Source: Glaciecola sp. (GTDB lineage: Bacteria > Pseudomonadota > Gammaproteobacteria > Enterobacterales > Alteromonadaceae). Taken from it: 64,000 nt of DNA. Location: the NCBI GenBank assembly GCA_018623155.1, contig JAAZVZ010000012.1, forward strand, positions 1 through 64,000. Reading direction: 5' to 3'. Of this stretch, positions 27,727-37,271 are shown piece by piece (position 1 is the first letter of the stretch; each line of letters opens with the position of its first letter). A program made the position numbers and the translations under genes. The notes below the pieces were generated by a model that saw nothing but the letters and a program-made list of their open reading frames with translations, was not told where the DNA came from and made no database searches.

Positions 27727-28845
27727 ATGAAACACTCTATCAAAGCCAGTTTGCTAGCATCTGCGGTTGCATTTGCTTCGTTTGGCTCAAATGCAGCAGT
27801 TGAACTTTATAACAAAGACGGTATGACGTTTAGCGCAGACGGCTTGGTTAATGTATTTTATACAAATACTGAAGTTGAAGCTGCAGATGGCACATCAACC
27901 GATCAAAGTCGTGTGAAGATGGGTTTTTTACCGAATGTCATCGGCTTTAACTTCTCTAAACAAGTTGGCGATGTAAAAGTAGAAACACGTCAATCATTTT
28001 GGGTAACTATTAATGACTCAGACTTAGTTCGTCGCGGCCAAGACGCTGGTACATCTTCATTAATTGATGTGCGTCAGTTCTATGGCAAAGTATCAGGTGA
28101 TTGGGGTTCAATCCTCCTTGGTAAAGATTTTGGTTTATTCAACCGCTCTAACATCTTAGGCGATGAATTACTCCTTGGTTATGGTCACACATTATTTGGA
28201 TTACAAGACGGTGGCAATGTATCGTTTGGTAATATTTCAACCGGTTATACCTACCCGTTCCCTAAGTCACAGATTACCTATACCACGCCTTCAAGTAATG
28301 GTTTAGTTGCGTCCATCGGTATTATGGATCCAAATAAAGCCGAAGCAGGTTCAGAAGAAGATATGCCACGTGTTGAATTTGAAGTGAAATACACAGGTGA
28401 AGCTGTATCAGCTTGGATCAACGGTATGACACAAGAATCAGAAGGTCCTAATATTGATGCTGACTCACAAGGCCTCGGCTACGGTGTGAATTTTAAAACG
28501 AATGGTTTCTCATTTACCGCTTCTGGTTATTCATCTGAAGGTGTTGGTAATACTGTTGGCCTAGACCAGAGTGTCTCACCAGATACGATGGAACAAGATG
28601 GTTATCTGGTACAAGCAAGTTATACCTCTGGTGCAAACCGTTTCGTAATCTCTAATGGCGAAAGCACATATAAGAATACGACAGCGGATACTGAAGGTGA
28701 TATCTCAAATACCACTGTTGCTATTTTCCACACACTTAGCTCTGGCGTCATCTTAGTGGGTGAATACACTAAATCAGAAGATGATGTAGTACTAGCAGGT
28801 AATGAAAATACTGGTTTTGCTATCGGTGCAGTCGTTACTTTCTAA
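27727..28845 (+). CDS. Outer-membrane porin
   Basis: 372 residues: a signal peptide (cleavage near SNAAVEL), alternating beta strands with GDWGSILLGKDFGLF-type segments seen in trimeric general porins, and a C-terminal phenylalanine (GAVVTF) required for barrel assembly. It probably lets small hydrophilic solutes such as short alcohols or acids into the periplasm. It stands alone between two terminators with the shared 16-base element upstream, which links it to the alcohol oxidation genes. Confidence 0.9.
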   Translation: MKHSIKASLLASAVAFASFGSNAAVELYNKDGMTFSADGLVNVFYTNTEVEAADGTSTDQSRVKMGFLPNVIGFNFSKQVGDVKVETRQSFWVTINDSDLVRRGQDAGTSSLIDVRQFYGKVSGDWGSILLGKDFGLFNRSNILGDELLLGYGHTLFGLQDGGNVSFGNISTGYTYPFPKSQITYTTPSSNGLVASIGIMDPNKAEAGSEEDMPRVEFEVKYTGEAVSAWINGMTQESEGPNIDADSQGLGYGVNFKTNGFSFTASGYSSEGVGNTVGLDQSVSPDTMEQDGYLVQASYTSGANRFVISNGESTYKNTTADTEGDISNTTVAIFHTLSSGVILVGEYTKSEDDVVLAGNENTGFAIGAVVTF

Positions 28846-28871
28846 AAACACAAATTCGTTGTGATGTGATT

Positions 28872-28908
28872 GCGCTTTTTCAGTTCGCTGATTAAGCGCT
28901 TTTTTATT
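28872..28908 (+). terminator. Rho-independent terminator after the porin
   Basis: The hairpin GCGCTT (28872) with AAGCGC (28894), with an inner CAG-TTCG-CTG stem, is followed by TTTTTT. Confidence 0.85.
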
Positions 28909-29000
28909 TATTATGTAGACTTTAGAAGTATGTTATTTAATTCATTCATAAGATGGAGTAGTATTTTGAAAATGGAATGCTTTCATCAGAGGAAATAAAA

Positions 29001-29666
29001 ATGTATAAATTACTTGTAGTTGATGACCATCCGATATTTCGACAAGCTATATCAGGGATCATTGAAACTGAATTTAAAGACAGTGTTATATTTCAAGCAG
29101 AAAGCATTCAAGAAGCACATAAAATCATCCAAGAGCAAACCGATTTTGACCTTGTCTTATTAGACCTAAATATGCCAAGCATCTCAGGATTAAATGGTCT
29201 TTTAGAGCTGCGTAACGAGTACCCTACAATCCCAGTTGTGATTATTTCAGCAGAGAATGACAAACAACAAATATTGCAAACGATTTCTTATGGCGCGGTA
29301 GGTTTTATTTCAAAATCATCCCCCGTAGAACAAATTACTGAATCGTTGACTTCTATTTTTGCTGGCAATGTCTGTTTGCCATCTGATATTATTCGTACTG
29401 CTTCGGATAAACCTGCAGCTAAAAGCAATAAAGAGTTTGAAATTTTACCTGAAAAAATGCAACTCTTAACTCGTAAAGAATTAATAGTGTTAAAATACCT
29501 TACTCAAGGTGAAGCAAATAAATATATTGCATATGAGATGAATATTTCAGAAACAACTGTTAAATCTCATGTATCTTCTATACTTAAAAAATTAGGGGCT
29601 ACCAACCGAGTAAAAGTTGTTGTAGGTGCTGCTAATATTGATTTTGATCAATATTTAAAACGTTAA
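29001..29666 (+). CDS. LuxR/NarL-type response regulator
   Basis: 221 residues: a receiver domain (LLVVDDHPIFRQA acidic pocket, LVLLDLNMPS phosphorylation site, then the SKSS lysine) and a C-terminal LuxR helix-turn-helix (LTRKELIVLKYLTQGEANKYIAYEM, SETTVKSHVSSILKKL). I chose the ATG at 29001 because AGAGGA lies about 8 bases before it and MYKLLVVDD starts the domain directly. Regulators of this type (ExaE, ErdR, PedR in pseudomonads) control PQQ alcohol dehydrogenase genes. Its 3' end overlaps the convergent kinase gene by 4 bases. Confidence 0.88.
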   Translation: MYKLLVVDDHPIFRQAISGIIETEFKDSVIFQAESIQEAHKIIQEQTDFDLVLLDLNMPSISGLNGLLELRNEYPTIPVVIISAENDKQQILQTISYGAVGFISKSSPVEQITESLTSIFAGNVCLPSDIIRTASDKPAAKSNKEFEILPEKMQLLTRKELIVLKYLTQGEANKYIAYEMNISETTVKSHVSSILKKLGATNRVKVVVGAANIDFDQYLKR

Positions 29667-32152
29667 TTTAGTTTTAATAAATGTTGTAAAGACATTTTTA
29701 GCTTAAGTGGCTTCACGGGCTTATTAAGTAAAGTAATGTGATGTTGTTTAGTCAAAGACTGTAATTCTGGACTGTAATTGGCTGTAATCATAATCGTAGG
29801 CACTCGTTTTCCTCTTTGCCTATTAACTGCTTTACTGACATCAAAACCATTTTCATCATTCAAATGATAATCCACAATCAAGAGATCACATTGATCATGA
29901 CTCACATCACAAGACTTAGATAAATCGCCAAGTGATTCAGCGGTTAACACTGTAAAGCCCCAATTAGATAACAAACTTTTCATACCTAAACAGATTGCTT
30001 GATCATTATCTATTACCCAAATAGTCATATTAGTTTGAACAAGATCGGAGCGTAAGTCCATGAGTGATTGTGACTTTTGGTTCAGTGAATGTATTGGTTC
30101 AGCAATGGGTATTTTGACAGAAAAACATGAGCCACGACCCAGAGTTGAATGCACATCAATGTTATGTTCAAGAACCTTTGCCATCTTGTCAACAATTGCC
30201 AAGCCCAAACCAAGACTTTGGTGTGCTCGAGGAGATGCTTTTAAGCGTTTAAATTCTTTAAAAATAATGCCTAAATCATCTTTTGCAATCCCATCACCGT
30301 TATCCCATACTTCGATATTGATAAAATTTCCCTTACGACGACAACCTAACAATACCTTGCCATTAGGCGTATGACGCAGTGCGTTACTCAAGTAATTTCG
30401 CAAAATGCGCGCAAGTAATACGCTATCTGAGCATACATAAACATGACAAGGTACTGATTTGAACAATACATTATACTTAACTGAGATCCGCTCATAATCG
30501 GAGGTAATATTAGCCAATAATTTATCAATCGGAAAAATAGTTTTATCTGCTTTTACAACGCCTGCATCCAGTTTGGAGATATCAATGAGAGAAACAATCA
30601 AGTTTTCCAAGTCAAACAAAGAATTTTGCATAGAATGCAGTAGTTCAGGATTATTTTCTTGGGTGTTTTTTTGGCCAAGTAACGCATTTACAAACAACTG
30701 AGCCGCATTCAATGGTTGCAACAAATCATGACTGACTGCTGCCAAGAATTTTGACTTTGATTCATTAGCTTCTCGCAACTCAGATGTTCTCTGTTCTACA
30801 CGATCCTCAAGTTCATCATAGGCAAGTTGTAGTGCTTGTGCAGCATTAATACGGTCAGTTACATCGGTCGCCAATACAAAAAAACCATCTATATTCTGAT
30901 TGGCATTGCGATTGGGCACATATGATTTTAGCAAGTAAATCTCATTACCAAATTCGTCAATTTCACGACTCTCAAAGCTGACCGTTTCGCCGTCTAAAGC
31001 ACGATTAATATAAGGTTCAAGTAAGCCGTAATTAGGTAATTGCACCGTTTCATTGAGTTGTGTATCAATCAGGATTTGAGAATCATTACCATACCAAGAC
31101 TGATACTTTTTATTGACAAAACGGAAGCGTCTCTCTTTATCAATGTAGGCAATCATGGCTGGTACATTATCAGTGATGGTCCGCAGCCACTTTTCATTTT
31201 CTTTGAGTGTTTCCGCGTAAGTATAGCTTTCGGTAATGTCTGAATAGGTTAAAATAACTTTACCGTTATCTAACCTAACGCGTTTAATGTGAAAGACAGA
31301 TTCGTCTTCCAAAATTTGTATCGTTTCATTTTGCTTAGTTTCACTCAATAATTCTATCTTGGATTTCCGATTAACAGATTCAATCTTTTTCGAACGTAAT
31401 AACGTGCCTTTAGTCAATCCACTGTATCGTAAAAAGGCATCATTCCACACTTCAGGACGGCCGTGTTCATTAAGCAATAAAACACCCTGTGCAAGGTTAT
31501 TCAGTAAGTTTTGTAGTAGATCATTCTTGGCCTGAATGGCTTTTTCGTAGCGCTGACTTTCCGCCTGTTTCAGGGCGGTAATATCGGTAAACAACAAGAC
31601 AATGCCACCGTCATTAGTGGGTCTTTCAGTAAGCTGAAACCAGCGCTGATTAGACATGTAGTACACTGTAGTATTGTGTTTGCCGGGTATCACATTAAGG
31701 ATGACACCCAATTTTTTGGCATTGGATTTGAGTTGGTAATAGTTATCCCCTACTCTTGGCGTGATTGGTGTTTCATGCCAATACGATTCGAACATGGAGT
31801 TTTGAAAATTAATATTACCCTTTCCGTCAAGCAAGACAAATGCTTCATTGATACTTTCAATCGCATCGTGAAAGCGCTGTTTGAGCAAGTTTGCTTCATC
31901 ATTAGCAATGCTCAGACGTTGGTTTGCCAGATGCAATTGTTCCAGAGCTGAATTCAATTCTTTCGTTTTTAAGTTAACGTGTAATGCGAGTTGGACAGAG
32001 TGTTCAAATACAGAATATGCGGCGTTAAGATTTCCCCCTCCTTCTTCAACCCGATACATGAGTGCTTGGTTGATGGTGTGTAATTTTTGGTTCTCAGCTT
32101 GAAGTGCCGCAACCTGTTCACGCAACTCTGAGGTACTGTCCATATCAGCCAT
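29663..32152 (-). CDS. Hybrid histidine kinase, PAS-rich, NahK/ErcS'-like
   Basis: About 829 residues from the ATG at 32152; the frame also has a GTG start at 32176. Domains in order: an N-terminal coiled coil (LREQVAALQAENQKLHTINQ), three PAS-like regions (about 100-430), a dimerisation/phosphoacceptor region (FLAAVSHDLLQPLNAAQ), an ATPase domain (VWDNGDGIAKDDLG; LGLGLAIVDKMA), and a C-terminal receiver (VIDNDQ, LLIVDYHLNDENG, NKPVKP). No transmembrane segment is evident, so it is cytoplasmic. It follows the FIST gene with 8 bases of overlap, as nahK follows nosP in Pseudomonas. It may feed the convergent response regulator. Confidence 0.87.
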   Translation of the reverse strand: MADMDSTSELREQVAALQAENQKLHTINQALMYRVEEGGGNLNAAYSVFEHSVQLALHVNLKTKELNSALEQLHLANQRLSIANDEANLLKQRFHDAIESINEAFVLLDGKGNINFQNSMFESYWHETPITPRVGDNYYQLKSNAKKLGVILNVIPGKHNTTVYYMSNQRWFQLTERPTNDGGIVLLFTDITALKQAESQRYEKAIQAKNDLLQNLLNNLAQGVLLLNEHGRPEVWNDAFLRYSGLTKGTLLRSKKIESVNRKSKIELLSETKQNETIQILEDESVFHIKRVRLDNGKVILTYSDITESYTYAETLKENEKWLRTITDNVPAMIAYIDKERRFRFVNKKYQSWYGNDSQILIDTQLNETVQLPNYGLLEPYINRALDGETVSFESREIDEFGNEIYLLKSYVPNRNANQNIDGFFVLATDVTDRINAAQALQLAYDELEDRVEQRTSELREANESKSKFLAAVSHDLLQPLNAAQLFVNALLGQKNTQENNPELLHSMQNSLFDLENLIVSLIDISKLDAGVVKADKTIFPIDKLLANITSDYERISVKYNVLFKSVPCHVYVCSDSVLLARILRNYLSNALRHTPNGKVLLGCRRKGNFINIEVWDNGDGIAKDDLGIIFKEFKRLKASPRAHQSLGLGLAIVDKMAKVLEHNIDVHSTLGRGSCFSVKIPIAEPIHSLNQKSQSLMDLRSDLVQTNMTIWVIDNDQAICLGMKSLLSNWGFTVLTAESLGDLSKSCDVSHDQCDLLIVDYHLNDENGFDVSKAVNRQRGKRVPTIMITANYSPELQSLTKQHHITLLNKPVKPLKLKMSLQHLLKLN

Positions 32153-33293
32153 GGATTTGCTCACTGAGATAAACACCAGTAAAAGTTTGATTCAAATGGA
32201 TCCCTTTAATGTGTTCTCCATATGCATTAAAACCCACGATATTATATTGTTCATGAAGCTCTTTGGTCTCATTACCTAACTCCTTGTGCTCCACCTCAAC
32301 TCTTCGTAAAAAACAATCCATACCAAGTACCATTGCAGGCTTACCTAACTGAGCTTTCAACTCAGATAACTTGTCGTGTAAAGCATCGTTAATAGACCTC
32401 AGTGAAACTTTGTTTAATACAATACCAACATCCACCGCACAATAAAACGATAAACTATGAAACGCATCGGTCGCACGTTGAATGGAACGAATATAGTATT
32501 CATTGCCTACTTTTACAGCCAACGGGTATAAGGCAAAGTCATCTGGTTCAAGAGTTTCTACGGTTTTGCCTACCAATTCGGCATAGACTTCAGCAGCAGG
32601 TTCAGCATTGATTTCAAATACCTGGCGAGTAGCAGGATCAGCATCCGTAACAACCAATTTACCCAACGATTCACAGATGTGATTGACGGTAAAAACATTG
32701 AATTTTAATCTTGAATGAATATTGATGACCACTGCTGCAGAATCATGAAACTTACCGTCATACAAAACATAGGTATTATTGAGCATTTGGTCATCGCCTG
32801 CCGAACCACCAAAGTGCGGTATGCCAGACATTGCTGAGTCAATGTTTAATAAAAACTCCTCTTCTTTTGACGACAAACCATCCACTAGAGATAACACAAA
32901 ATTATTCGGTACAAAATCATCCGCTTGCTTAGTTGCAAGTTGCGCATTCAAATCATTCATGAGTTCTTTGGCTGATAGAACATCAAACTCTTTTAAGTTG
33001 GTCACCAACGCACTTGAAAAAGTAAAGTACTCTGATGAAAAGCTTACCGCGACAATGGTTTCACGTTTATAGCCTTCTTTAGCAAACTCACCCGCCGTGG
33101 TGCAACCAAAACACTGTGTATGAGGGAACTGTTGTTGTAGTTTGACGGCTAAGGTCGATAAGTCATATTGCGATGAACAAAATATTAAAATAAAAGCAGA
33201 GTCAAAATGTTCAAGATTAAGTTGCCCTGATAGTTCAGCACATGCCACAGTTGGATCCATAGAGGATGAAGTAGCGGTTTGGGTGTGTGTCAT
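32145..33293 (-). CDS. FIST-domain sensory protein, NosP-like
   Basis: 382 residues covering FIST_N and FIST_C. Visible family signatures are HFGGSAGDDQ and the C-terminal block NIVGFNAYGEHIKGIHLNQTFTGVYLSE. FIST proteins sense small ligands; NosP of Pseudomonas binds haem and nitric oxide and inhibits its partner kinase NahK. The gene precedes and overlaps a NahK-like kinase, the same order. Whether this copy binds haem cannot be decided from the sequence. AAGGCA precedes the start. Confidence 0.85.
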   Translation of the reverse strand: MTHTQTATSSSMDPTVACAELSGQLNLEHFDSAFILIFCSSQYDLSTLAVKLQQQFPHTQCFGCTTAGEFAKEGYKRETIVAVSFSSEYFTFSSALVTNLKEFDVLSAKELMNDLNAQLATKQADDFVPNNFVLSLVDGLSSKEEEFLLNIDSAMSGIPHFGGSAGDDQMLNNTYVLYDGKFHDSAAVVINIHSRLKFNVFTVNHICESLGKLVVTDADPATRQVFEINAEPAAEVYAELVGKTVETLEPDDFALYPLAVKVGNEYYIRSIQRATDAFHSLSFYCAVDVGIVLNKVSLRSINDALHDKLSELKAQLGKPAMVLGMDCFLRRVEVEHKELGNETKELHEQYNIVGFNAYGEHIKGIHLNQTFTGVYLSEQIHG

Positions 33294-33374
33294 AGTGGTT
33301 GCCTTGCGCGTAAAACGACTATTAATCCCGAATAGCCTTATTTACATTTTATTTACAAGGCAGGTAAGTTTCAA

Positions 33375-33390
33375 TCCTTCTAAGGGAGGA
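33375..33390 (-). promoter_or_regulatory. Weaker copy of the shared element, site E (FIST/kinase operon)
   Basis: On the minus strand the sequence is TCCTCCCTTAGAAGGA, 82 bases before the FIST start. It agrees with site C at 11 of 16 positions and has the same orientation and distance as the others, but it could be chance. Confidence 0.35.
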
Positions 33391-33420
33391 TTATGTACTA
33401 CGTTAGTCTAGTTCGAGGCA

Positions 33421-35511
33421 TTATTGTACCGAGACTGCTATTGGTTGTCCTTGTTGTAAATTGCGCTTGTTTTTACCTTTGTATTTATCAATGACACAAA
33501 TTGATGGATTTTCGATAGTCACCACACATTCAAGGCATTGGATACACTCTCGATAGTTGATACTACCGTCTTTTTCAATCGCATCAATGTCACACTTTTT
33601 GGATTTACACAACTGACATGGGCTGCCGCACTCTTCTCTTCTGCGGATCATTTTGAACAATGGAAAGGCACCAAGAACTGCCAGGCCTGCTCCAAGAGGA
33701 CATAGGTAACGGCAATACACTTTATGGATCTTCATGCTGAGTAATAACAGTAATACAGCATAGACAACAAATGGCCAGGTGCGCACAAAGTACAAGGTAA
33801 TGCTGGTTTTGAACGGTTCAAGTTCAGCCAATTTTTCAGCAATCGACATCGAATAAAAGGCACTACCAACGATAATAATTAAAAATACGTATTTTAAATA
33901 TTGTAAGTTCTTGTGTGTTGTTGCGGTTATGTTGATTTGTTTAATACGGAGTTGTTTAGCCAGTAAACCGGCAAATTCTTGTAATGCACCGAATGGACAT
34001 AACCAGCCGCAATACAAGCCTCGACCAAACAAAAACAAACTAACAAAAACGAAACACCACAAAATAAATATGACAGGGTCAAGTAAAAATATCTCGATGA
34101 CAAATCCATCATATAAAGCTAGCAGTAAAGTATAAATATTGACAACACTGAGTTGTCCTTGCGCATAAAAGCCGATGAAAAACACAACAAAAAGTAATGC
34201 AACGCCCCTTCCCCAATGTATCAAGGTTTCATTGACAGCAAATCGCTGCTGATAAATGAACATTAAGGTTAAGATAATTAAATAGGTCACGGTAATCGTG
34301 ATAACCCATGTTTTGCCTTCCCAAATAGTCATCCATAATGGTTTAGGTGTCTGTAAAATGGCCTCTGGATTGTCCATAAATAATGATTCAGGTAAAGCAA
34401 TATCATTAATAAAATAATGTTGTTCAGTAACCATAAAGGAAGGATTGTAATCTACACTGAACTCAAACCGCATAGGCATAGATACTTCGAAACCTGTTTG
34501 TGATTTTAAGCGCAGGACTAATAGATCTTCGTATTCGGGAAGATCTATTGCAAATTTAGGTTCATAAAAGTGATAAAAATCAATGTCGCGAATAGATACT
34601 GGAAATTCATTTTGCACAAGATTCAGTCTCTTGGGCACCGTTTGAGGTCGAAAGTCATCCGTTAAAACAGAATGATCGCCACGGCTTAGGACAAATATAC
34701 CTTGCTCACCAGGCTTTAAATTATCAATTAATCGAGCATATTCAGCATCTCCAAGAATGGCTTTACCAATAGGCTCCACAGTCAAAAATGCCGTATATAA
34801 CTCGATAAAGTGTGCCCCGTTACCCTCCAGTGCAATATCATCAATACTACGTCGAATGTCGCTGGGCAAATCTTGAATATCGTCATAATCAATCTGCCAC
34901 GATTGAATAAAGCCTTGTGCAACTAATTCCTCCCAGGTAGATGGCACTTGTGCATTAGGGTCAACAATCATATTGGATGGGGCAACAAAGCCATCTAGTT
35001 TGGCACGAGCGACTTTTAGGGCCGCAGTGATGATGGTGTCGTTTATCACTAAGACGGATACTGTGGCTTTACTCACGCCATCAAAATAGGTGGCATCTCC
35101 AGTACGATCATCAGCACCGATGATAAATCGTTCACGTATAGAATGGTCAATATACTGTGCGGTAAAATCATGCATGGGTTGAGGGCCAAGGCCATGAATA
35201 AAGATTGGCTCATTGTGTTTAATGATTTTGAGACCCGTTAAAATTCCTTGTGTATTGAGGCCAATTAATACATTAATCGGTTCACCTGCAAATCCCATAA
35301 AAGAAGCAAAATCTTTTGATTCAAACACATAACCGAGTAACTGACCTAATTGATATACAGGAATAACCGGCATATCAGTATCGGGTGGCGCCACACGAGT
35401 GGCAGTTGGGAAAAGCTCAGCAATATCAGGGGGAATATCCGTAGCATTCTCTCCATGTACAGGAAAGACAAACCACATTAGTAAGGCAATAACTAAGAAA
35501 ATATTACGCAT
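33421..35511 (-). CDS. NosR-like membrane flavin/iron-sulfur protein
   Basis: 696 residues: a signal-type N terminus, a periplasmic FMN-binding domain with the flavinylation-like motif DGVSKAT (144-150, Thr150 likely modified), several membrane helices from about 400, and two membrane Cys motifs (CGWLCPFGALQEF, CRYLCPLGAG). Two ferredoxin-type clusters follow at the C terminus (CGSPCQLCKSKKC, CIQCLECVV). This is the NosR/NirI layout, which moves electrons between the quinone pool or cytoplasm and the periplasm. No nitrous oxide reductase gene is present here, so its role is probably in the alcohol oxidation system. AAGGTGG precedes the start. Confidence 0.82.
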   Translation of the reverse strand: MRNIFLVIALLMWFVFPVHGENATDIPPDIAELFPTATRVAPPDTDMPVIPVYQLGQLLGYVFESKDFASFMGFAGEPINVLIGLNTQGILTGLKIIKHNEPIFIHGLGPQPMHDFTAQYIDHSIRERFIIGADDRTGDATYFDGVSKATVSVLVINDTIITAALKVARAKLDGFVAPSNMIVDPNAQVPSTWEELVAQGFIQSWQIDYDDIQDLPSDIRRSIDDIALEGNGAHFIELYTAFLTVEPIGKAILGDAEYARLIDNLKPGEQGIFVLSRGDHSVLTDDFRPQTVPKRLNLVQNEFPVSIRDIDFYHFYEPKFAIDLPEYEDLLVLRLKSQTGFEVSMPMRFEFSVDYNPSFMVTEQHYFINDIALPESLFMDNPEAILQTPKPLWMTIWEGKTWVITITVTYLIILTLMFIYQQRFAVNETLIHWGRGVALLFVVFFIGFYAQGQLSVVNIYTLLLALYDGFVIEIFLLDPVIFILWCFVFVSLFLFGRGLYCGWLCPFGALQEFAGLLAKQLRIKQINITATTHKNLQYLKYVFLIIIVGSAFYSMSIAEKLAELEPFKTSITLYFVRTWPFVVYAVLLLLLSMKIHKVYCRYLCPLGAGLAVLGAFPLFKMIRRREECGSPCQLCKSKKCDIDAIEKDGSINYRECIQCLECVVTIENPSICVIDKYKGKNKRNLQQGQPIAVSVQ

Positions 35512-35530
35512 ATACCACCTTGGAGAAAGT

Positions 35531-35558
35531 AAAAAGGCCCAGCAAACTGAGCCTTTTT
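35531..35558 (-). terminator. Terminator after the aldehyde dehydrogenase
   Basis: A 12-bp stem (AAAAAGGCCCAG with CTGAGCCTTTTT, one wobble) and a 4-base loop. On the minus strand it ends in a T run just beyond the aldehyde dehydrogenase stop. Confidence 0.85.
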
Positions 35559-35576
35559 AGTAGTTTAAGCGATTGC

Positions 35577-37097
35577 TTAGAAGAAACCTAGAGGATTAAT
35601 GTCATAGCTCACTAAAAGGTTCTTAGTTTGCTGATAGTGATCAAGCATCATTTTGTGCGTTTCACGACCGATACCAGACTTCTTATACCCACCAAATGCA
35701 GCGTGAGCTGGATACAAGTGATAACAGTTCGTCCAAACACGACCCGCTTGGATCTTACGACCTACACGATAAGCACGGTTCGAATCACGCGTCCAAAGAC
35801 CCGCACCTAAACCAAACTCAGTGTCATTCGCGATGGCCAATGCTTCTTCTTCTGTTTTGAAAGTGGTAACCGCGATGACTGGACCAAAAATTTCTTCTTG
35901 GAAAACACGCATGCTATTGTCGCCTTTCAAAATGGTAGGCTGTACATAGTAACCAGTGTCTAACTCATCATTGATAAGTTCTTTTTCGCCACCAGTGACA
36001 ACTTGTGCACCTTCTTGCTTACCGATATCGATGTAAGAAAGAATTTTTTCATACTGTTGACCAGATGCTTGCGCACCCACCATAGTATCTGTATCTAATG
36101 GATTACCACGAACGATGGCTTTGGTCTTTGCAAGTACACGCTCCATGAATGCATCGTAGATGTCTTCTTGGATCAATGCGCGTGAAGGACAAGTACATAC
36201 TTCACCTTGGTTAAAGTAACCCAATACAAAACCTTCTGCACACTTATCAATAAATTCATCTTCTTGATTCATGATGTCGCTGAAATAAATGTTAGGTGAC
36301 TTACCACCAAGCTCAACTGTTGAAGGAATAAGGTTTTCAGCTGCACACTTAAGAATATGCTCACCGACTGGCGTAGAACCAGTAAATGCAATCTTAGCAA
36401 TTCGAGTAGACGTTGCAAGTGCTTCACCTGCTTCTTTACCAAAACCATTTACGACATTTAACACACCAGCTGGTAATAAGTCTTCAATCAATTCGACAAG
36501 TAATAAAACTGATGCAGGAGTTTGCTCAGCTGGCTTGAGAACAATACAGTTACCTGCTGCAAGCGCAGGAGCAAGCTTCCAAGCAGCCATGAGTAGAGGG
36601 AAGTTCCATGGAATTACTTGACCAACCACGCCATATGGCTCGTGGAAGTGATAAGCAATGGTGTTTTCATCAATTTCAGAAAGTGTACCTTCTTGAGCAC
36701 GAATACAACCTGCATAATAGCGGAAGTGGTCGACACATAATGGCACGTCTGCGTTGAGTGTTTCACGGACAGCTTTACCATTGTCCCATGTTTCAGCAAC
36801 CGCTAGCATCTCAAGGTTTTGCTCCATGCGGTCAGCAATTTGCAATAAGATGTTAGAACGAGCAGCAACAGAGGTTGCGCCCCATGCATCTTTTGCTGCG
36901 TGAGCTGCATCGATTGCTAGATCGATATCTTCTGCTGTAGAACGAGGGATTTGGCAAATATCACCACCATTGACTGGTGATGTATTTGTGAAGTATTCAC
37001 CTTTCACTGGTGCTACCCACTTGCCGCCGATAAAGTTGTCATATTTATTTTTAAAGGTTACGACTGAGCCTTCACTTCCAGGATTTGCGTAAATCAT
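35577..37097 (-). CDS. NAD-dependent aldehyde dehydrogenase (ExaC type)
   Basis: Oxidises aldehydes, probably acetaldehyde-like products of the alcohol dehydrogenase, to acids in the cytoplasm. From the ATG at 37097 it has 506 residues, the ExaC length. The longer frame from 37157 adds 20 residues without family support, and GAGGA lies 5 bases before 37097. Catalytic motifs are VELGGKSPN (glutamate) and [12 protein letters not shown] (cysteine); cofactor binding is marked by [13 protein letters not shown] and FTGSTPVGE. It is a single-gene unit with the shared element (site B) 92 bases upstream. Confidence 0.93.
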   Translation of the reverse strand: MIYANPGSEGSVVTFKNKYDNFIGGKWVAPVKGEYFTNTSPVNGGDICQIPRSTAEDIDLAIDAAHAAKDAWGATSVAARSNILLQIADRMEQNLEMLAVAETWDNGKAVRETLNADVPLCVDHFRYYAGCIRAQEGTLSEIDENTIAYHFHEPYGVVGQVIPWNFPLLMAAWKLAPALAAGNCIVLKPAEQTPASVLLLVELIEDLLPAGVLNVVNGFGKEAGEALATSTRIAKIAFTGSTPVGEHILKCAAENLIPSTVELGGKSPNIYFSDIMNQEDEFIDKCAEGFVLGYFNQGEVCTCPSRALIQEDIYDAFMERVLAKTKAIVRGNPLDTDTMVGAQASGQQYEKILSYIDIGKQEGAQVVTGGEKELINDELDTGYYVQPTILKGDNSMRVFQEEIFGPVIAVTTFKTEEEALAIANDTEFGLGAGLWTRDSNRAYRVGRKIQAGRVWTNCYHLYPAHAAFGGYKKSGIGRETHKMMLDHYQQTKNLLVSYDINPLGFF

Positions 37098-37188
37098 AGT
37101 TGTCCTCGATTGAGTGTTGTTTATTAGACAGGTATTAATATTGCGCTTCTTTGACAAGGGTTGCCATGCACCATAGGAGCGAAAAAAC

Positions 37189-37204
37189 TAGTACTTTGGG
37201 AGGA
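37189..37204 (-). promoter_or_regulatory. Shared 16-base element, site B (aldehyde dehydrogenase)
   Basis: On the minus strand: TCCTCCCAAAGTACTA, 92 bases before the start. It matches site A at 15 of 16 positions. Confidence 0.6.
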
Positions 37205-37227
37205 AAAATTAGATTTTTTCAAACCAA

Positions 37228-37253
37228 TAAAAAAGCCCTCCGAAGAGGGCTTT
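37228..37253 (-). terminator. Terminator after the PQQ alcohol dehydrogenase
   Basis: AAAGCCCTC-CGAA-GAGGGCTTT, a perfect 9-bp stem with a tetraloop. On the minus strand it continues into TTTTTT. Confidence 0.9.
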
Positions 37254-37271
37254 CTTTACTACACAACTAAA

